A DNA stretch of 64,000 nucleotides from Antedon mediterranea (taxonomy: Eukaryota > Echinodermata > Crinoidea > Comatulida > Antedonidae). Below the pieces are notes generated by a model. It saw nothing but the letters and a program-made list of their open reading frames with translations. It had not been told where the DNA came from and did not search any database. A program made the translations under genes and the position numbers. The stretch lies in the NCBI RefSeq assembly GCF_964355755.1, contig NC_092671.1, positions 10,179,001 to 10,243,000 of the forward strand. The letters are read 5' to 3'. Positions 62,621-64,000 of the stretch are shown piece by piece. The number at the start of each line of letters is the position of its first letter. The first letter of the stretch is position 1.

Positions 62621-63477
62621 AGTGAACTAAGTAGAAGTAATAAAATTGAAGAAAACAATAAAATAACAGTACCAAGCACTGTTTAAACACACAAAAGATG
62701 TAGATGAAGTATCTACAAGATTCAGTTTTACACTCAACATTTTCTATTTTAGGCCTACTATTACAGAATTCATGATTTAGGAATTGTACTACAGTAACAT
62801 AGACAATACTGCAGCATAATATAGGTAATGGACATTATACTCGAAACAAAAATGCAAAATGAATTGAACAATGATTACAAAAAAATATATAAAAATACTA
62901 AAATGAAGTTGTGCTGACTTTAAGGTCATGTGTTAAAACCGTTAATAATCTGATATTATATTTCTGAAAATCTGCTATGATAAAACACATAACATACCAT
63001 CACAATTTACAGTACTAACACAATAAAGAAAAAACAATACAGTATTCATTACAGAAATTATACAGTATAACAACTCATTTGAGAAACCCTTATTAAGGGG
63101 ATGCTTCCCTGTGAAACGAACCAGGGCAATACAGTGCATGATTTAACTCTCAATCTACCCCCATTAAGAGAACAAAGTGATTTTTCCCTACTATTTTTAT
63201 ATGACATTATATAATTTGACATGATTGTCTTTTTTTTTGCAATTCAGTTCAAACCGTTAAATCTAAGCAAAGGGTGTACTAAGACTAAAATTAAAAATAT
63301 ATATATTTTAAAGAGTAACGTACCAGCAGTACATTTTACATTAAATTCTATTAGTTCACTGATTGGGAAACATTGTTTTATTGTACCTGATGAACATAGT
63401 AAGGATAATATAACTGTATACACAATGCTGAACTAAATCTTACATTCTTTCTATATATATTTGTTATTTATTGTTGT

Positions 63478-63624
63478 TTAAAGCTCAGTCTACACTATAA
63501 ACTTTATGTGAAGAAAATGTGATGTCCCCATAATTATATGGACAAGATGAAGTCATATCACTACCATATTTGGGCACATCACACTTTTTTGGCAAACTAG
63601 TTTGATAGTGTAAACAGAGCTTAA
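63478..63624. mobile_element. MITE family 1, copy 8
   Basis: Left end TTAAAGCTCAGTCTACACTA, right end GATAGTGTAAACAGAGCTTA, with ATATCACTACCATATTTGGG inside. It ends five bases from a hAT-type MITE. Confidence 0.9.
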
Positions 63625-63628
63625 GAGA

Positions 63629-63792
63629 CAGGGGAAGATCCAGGGGGTAGTGCACAGTTCCCCTAAAATATTATGAAATTAATGAACTACTTTTTGATAT
63701 CGATTTTTTACTACTACCGGTAATATAATGATGTCAGCCCAACACCCCCTCCCCCGCCCCACCCCTTAAAAAAATCCTGGATCCGTCCCCTG
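63629..63792. mobile_element. hAT-type MITE (164 bp)
   Basis: CAGGGGAAGATCCAGGGGG on the left pairs with a right end whose reverse complement is CAGGGGACGGATCCAGGA. CAGGGG-type ends are typical of hAT elements. The flanks do not show a clean 8-bp duplication. The interior has C- and A-rich tracts only. Confidence 0.7.
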
Positions 63793-64000
63793 AGAGACTT
63801 TCTCTATTGTAATGTATAAAACCAGTCATGCATTCATACCCAAACAATCCCACATGATAAATGTTATTTTACATACTGCAACCCCTTATCTTCATACATC
63901 AGGTACGAAGATGGCTGGTTGCAATCTTTATACAGCTGGTAGTATCTAATGATATATTTATATTTCTCGGCAATTACCTCTATATTACAGTGACGCATTA

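Larger units (their letters stand above)
61471..63477. other. Gene-free spacer
   Basis: AT-rich with a CAT-rich low-complexity tract, a short hairpin and a diverged local duplication, listed separately. No exon was recognised. Confidence 0.5.

Noticed and set aside
31698-64000. LRRC72 or ANKMY2, the next genes beyond SOSTDC1 in human
   Set aside because: No leucine-rich, ankyrin or MYND-finger exon was recognised, though short exons could be missed by eye.

Overview
This window is animal nuclear DNA, AT-rich by eye, with short exons, GT-AG introns, long gene-poor spacers and many small transposon remnants. It holds three recognisable protein-coding genes, all with vertebrate counterparts. 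The gene set, the small intron-rich layout and the very frequent palindrome TAGGCCTA suggest an invertebrate deuterostome, perhaps an echinoderm. That placement is an inference and cannot be proven from this sequence.

Bases 1-1250 carry the 3' part of DAZAP2 (+ strand), whose first exon or exons lie before the window. Bases 4827-10719 carry a complete eight-exon CRPPA/ISPD gene (- strand), the CDP-ribitol synthase needed for alpha-dystroglycan glycosylation. The two genes converge on a 31-bp minisatellite that has a second-level period of about 488 bp. Bases 24307-31697 carry a complete two-exon sclerostin/SOSTDC1-type secreted cystine-knot gene (+ strand), with a 6.7-kb intron. Its second exon has no in-frame ATG, so simple open-frame scanning misses it. 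CRPPA and SOSTDC1 are also neighbours in human 7p21, so the pair looks like conserved microsynteny. They do not share a pathway: CRPPA makes a cytosolic nucleotide sugar, while the SOSTDC1 type is an extracellular BMP/Wnt modulator. Any functional reason for the linkage would have to be regulatory.

From 31.7 kb to the end no convincing conserved gene was found. That half holds a CpG-rich tandem array, a 738-bp fold-back element with an 8-bp target duplication, a LINE 3' fragment, tRNA-derived SINE sequence and several MITE families. The commonest MITE has eight copies across the window, one of them 23 bases from a CRPPA 3' splice site. A second family includes a copy inserted into another copy of itself. 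No rRNA, functional tRNA, CRISPR or prokaryotic features were seen.
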